From Nocardia rhamnosiphila NBRC 108938 (GTDB lineage: Bacteria > Actinomycetota > Actinomycetes > Mycobacteriales > Mycobacteriaceae), in contig NZ_JOAJ01000008.1 in assembly GCF_000720425.1 (NCBI RefSeq), forward strand, positions 424,044 to 488,043: a stretch of 64,000 nt of DNA, in the 5' to 3' direction. Each line of letters opens with the position of its first letter. Positions within the stretch are counted from its first letter, which is position 1. The translations under genes and the position numbers were made by a program. Below, one piece after another: positions 62,287-64,000 of the stretch. A model generated the notes under the pieces. The model had not been told where the DNA came from, did not search any database, and saw only the letters and a list, made by a program, of their open reading frames with translations.

Positions 62287-63576
62287 GTGAGCAGCGACAT
62301 CATCGACGAACTGACCTGGCGCGGGTTGATCGCGCAGTCCACCGACCTCGACGCGCTCCGGGAGGCGCTGGGCTCGGGCCCGCGCAATCTCTATGCCGGT
62401 TTCGATCCCACCGCGGCCAGTCTGCATGCCGGCCATCTGGTGCCGCTGCTGGCGCTGAAACGGTTCCAGCGGGCCGGCCACCGGCCGATCGTGCTGGCCG
62501 GTGGCGCCACCGGACTGATCGGCGACCCGCGCGACGTCGGTGAGCGCACGATGAACTCCGCCGATACCGTCGCCGCCTGGGCGGATCGGATCCGTTCGCA
62601 ACTCGAGCGATTCGTCGACCTGGACGATTCACCGACCGGCGCGCTGATCGTGAACAACATGGACTGGACGGGCTCGCTGAGCGCGATCGACTTCCTCCGC
62701 GATATCGGCAAGCACTTCTCGGTCAACGTGATGCTCGCCCGCGACACCGTCAAACGGCGCCTCGACGGGGAGGGCATCTCCTACACCGAGTTCAGCTACA
62801 TGCTGTTGCAGGCCAACGACTACCTGCAGTTACGCCGTACGCACGACTGTGTCCTGCAGGTCGGCGGCTCCGATCAGTGGGGCAACATCATCGCCGGCGT
62901 GGAACTGAACCGGCGGGTGGACGGTGCCGCCGTTCACGCGCTGACGGTGCCGTTGGTGACCTCCGCCGACGGTAAGAAGTTCGGCAAGTCCACCGGCGGC
63001 GGCAGCCTCTGGCTCGATCCGGAGCTGACCAGTCCCTACGCCTGGTACCAGTACTTCGTGAACACCGCCGATGCCGATGTCGTCCGGTACCTGCGCTGGT
63101 TCACCTTCCTGGACCGCGCCGAACTGGCCGAACTGGAGGAGGCCACCGTCGAACGGCCGCATGCCCGCGAGGCGCAGCGCCGGCTGGCGGCGGAGATGAC
63201 CACGCTGGTGCACGGAGCAGAGAACACCCGCTCGGTACAGCTGGCGAGTCAGGCGCTTTTCGGACGCGGCGAGCTCCGGGATCTGGACGAGCCGACCCTC
63301 GCCGCGGCGCTGCGCGAAGCAGCGGTCGACGGGAAGGTCGCCGAGGTTGCGCCCGGGGGCGACACGATCGTCGATCTACTGGTGGCGTCCGGCCTGTGTG
63401 AAAGCCGTGGCGCGGCCCGTCGAGCGGTGAACGAGGGTGGCGCGTCGGTCAACAACGAGCGCGTGAAGGACCTCGATTGGTCTCCGGAAAGCGGCGATTA
63501 CCTGCACGGACAATGGCTCGTATTGCGCCGTGGCAAGCGGAATTTCGCGGGTGTCCGACGGGCCTCCGGAAATTGA
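62287..63576 (+). CDS. tyrS: Tyrosyl-tRNA synthetase
   Basis: 429 residues, class I. HIGH-type motif in [24 protein letters not shown], tyrosine-binding [14 protein letters not shown] and [11 protein letters not shown], and KMSKS-type [10 protein letters not shown]-terminal S4 RNA-binding domain ([37 protein letters not shown]) is complete. GTG 62287 with GGAG close upstream; upstream in-frame starts are not conserved. Followed by a terminator hairpin and then the rrn promoter region. Confidence 0.97.
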   Translation: MSSDIIDELTWRGLIAQSTDLDALREALGSGPRNLYAGFDPTAASLHAGHLVPLLALKRFQRAGHRPIVLAGGATGLIGDPRDVGERTMNSADTVAAWADRIRSQLERFVDLDDSPTGALIVNNMDWTGSLSAIDFLRDIGKHFSVNVMLARDTVKRRLDGEGISYTEFSYMLLQANDYLQLRRTHDCVLQVGGSDQWGNIIAGVELNRRVDGAAVHALTVPLVTSADGKKFGKSTGGGSLWLDPELTSPYAWYQYFVNTADADVVRYLRWFTFLDRAELAELEEATVERPHAREAQRRLAAEMTTLVHGAENTRSVQLASQALFGRGELRDLDEPTLAAALREAAVDGKVAEVAPGGDTIVDLLVASGLCESRGAARRAVNEGGASVNNERVKDLDWSPESGDYLHGQWLVLRRGKRNFAGVRRASGN

Positions 63577-63580
63577 TCTT

Positions 63581-63616
63581 GGTGGGCTGGGTCACACTTC
63601 GGCGGTCCAGCCCGCC
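63581..63616 (+). terminator. Hairpin after tyrS
   Basis: GGTGGGCTGG pairs with CCAGCCCGCC (10 bp, one G-T) around a 16-nt loop, 5 bp after the tyrS stop; it separates tyrS from the rrn promoters. Confidence 0.75.
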
Positions 63617-63671
63617 TGATCGCCTCTCGGCAAGCCTCTGAACTGCGCAAACGCCCTGCCGAAGTGGCGAT

Positions 63672-63700
63672 TTGACGTAGCGTTCCCCGCCGCGTAACTT
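63672..63700 (+). promoter_or_regulatory. rrn promoter P1
   Basis: TTGACG (63672-63677), 17 bp, TAACTT (63695-63700). First of two well-formed sigma-A promoters in front of the rRNA leader. Confidence 0.8.
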
Positions 63701-63826
63701 ATTCAACGTCAGAGCGACACGGACACCGACCCGGGGCCCGGAGCGAGGCGGAAACGCCGAGCCGGAGGGGCCAGGGACAACGAGGTAGTACGAGGAGCGC
63801 CTGACAGGCCGGCCGAAGAGCGGAGT

Positions 63827-63855
63827 TTGACTCTGAGCCACTGGACGGTTAAGCT
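63827..63855 (+). promoter_or_regulatory. rrn promoter P2
   Basis: TTGACT (63827-63832), 17 bp, TAAGCT (63850-63855). Tandem with P1, 155 bp apart; typical of rRNA operons. Confidence 0.85.
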
Positions 63856-64000
63856 AGAAAACCTGCCCCATTGAAGCCCTGGTTGAGTCCAGTCGCTTAA
63901 ATGTGTGCGTGTGTTCTTTGAGAACTCAATAGTGTGTTGATGAATGTCAGTGCCAAATATTTAATTTGGTTTCGGTTCTTCATACCCCCGTGTGGAGGAT
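63856..64000 (+). ncRNA. 5' leader of the 16S rRNA (partial rrn operon)
   Basis: Low-GC transcribed leader after P2. Contains a boxA-like antitermination motif (TGTTCTTTGA near 63912), the conserved palindrome TTGAG-AA-CTCAA and the hairpin CCAAAT/ATTTGG at 63953-63969. These are typical of mycobacterial and nocardial rrn leaders. The mature 16S 5' end (GTTTGATC region) has not yet been reached at 64000. Confidence 0.8.

Overview
The window is about 70% GC, with densely packed genes on both strands, many GTG starts, four-base ATGA/GTGA overlaps and many starts that look leaderless (a TANNNT element about 7 nt upstream). Gene content and order (uvrA, infC-rpmI-rplT, SpoU methylase, pheST, argCJBDFR, argGH, TetR/ABC pair, 3-methyladenine glycosylase, tyrS) match the Mycobacterium tuberculosis Rv1638-Rv1689 backbone as I remember it, but without PE/PPE genes, lysX or the pks block. 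Together with a GT87 mannosyltransferase and a 13E12/DUF222 remnant, this points to Mycobacteriales, most likely Nocardia or a close relative. The genus call is inference; no 16S sequence lies inside the window.

Layout. 1-7.7 kb: 5' part of an RNA polymerase recycling ATPase (helR), a PAS-PAS-GGDEF cyclase, a solo ketosynthase, uvrA and a DUF1844 gene. 7.7-10.1 kb: DinB-like protein, then the IF3-L35-L20 operon with a structured leader and an AUC start for infC. 10.2-16.4 kb: small regulator-centred modules (MarR; ArsR with SRPBCC and a DHFR-like reductase; HxlR with an NTF2-like protein; TetR with a DHA2 exporter), most with a visible operator dyad, around a SpoU methylase. 16.4-23.2 kb: GT87 mannosyltransferase, pheST and two uncharacterised genes. 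23.2-30.6 kb: an SsuABC-type importer, mscL, a DDN-like protein, a chloramphenicol-exporter homologue with an elaborate leader, GNAT, a membrane protein and a VOC protein. 30.7-38.5 kb: ppc, PNPOx-like, azlCD divergent from an XRE-cupin regulator, enoyl-CoA hydratase beside a decayed 13E12 gene with an SOS box, TetR and a thioesterase.

38.6-49.3 kb is the arginine regulon: argCJBDFR is one translationally coupled operon and argGH a second unit. Both follow near-identical 30-bp ArgR operator blocks. Between them sit a Ser/Thr kinase and a 48-aa protein on the other strand. 49.4-53.4 kb: a 31-aa ORF, idi, and a 978-aa fusion of an alpha/beta hydrolase with a degenerate adenylation domain. 53.4-58.7 kb: a divergent four-gene set (DegT aminotransferase, GT2, YfhO-like membrane protein, GtrA) that resembles in parts list an Arn-type lipid-linked aminosugar pathway. 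58.7-63.6 kb: Trm112-like protein, TetR/ABC-2 exporter, mpg and tyrS. The last 400 bp hold two tandem rrn promoters and the start of the rRNA leader.

Best leads for something new are the leader in front of the chloramphenicol-exporter homologue, the possible Arn-like aminosugar cassette, the hydrolase-adenylation fusion with lost catalytic motifs, and the set of clear regulator operators.
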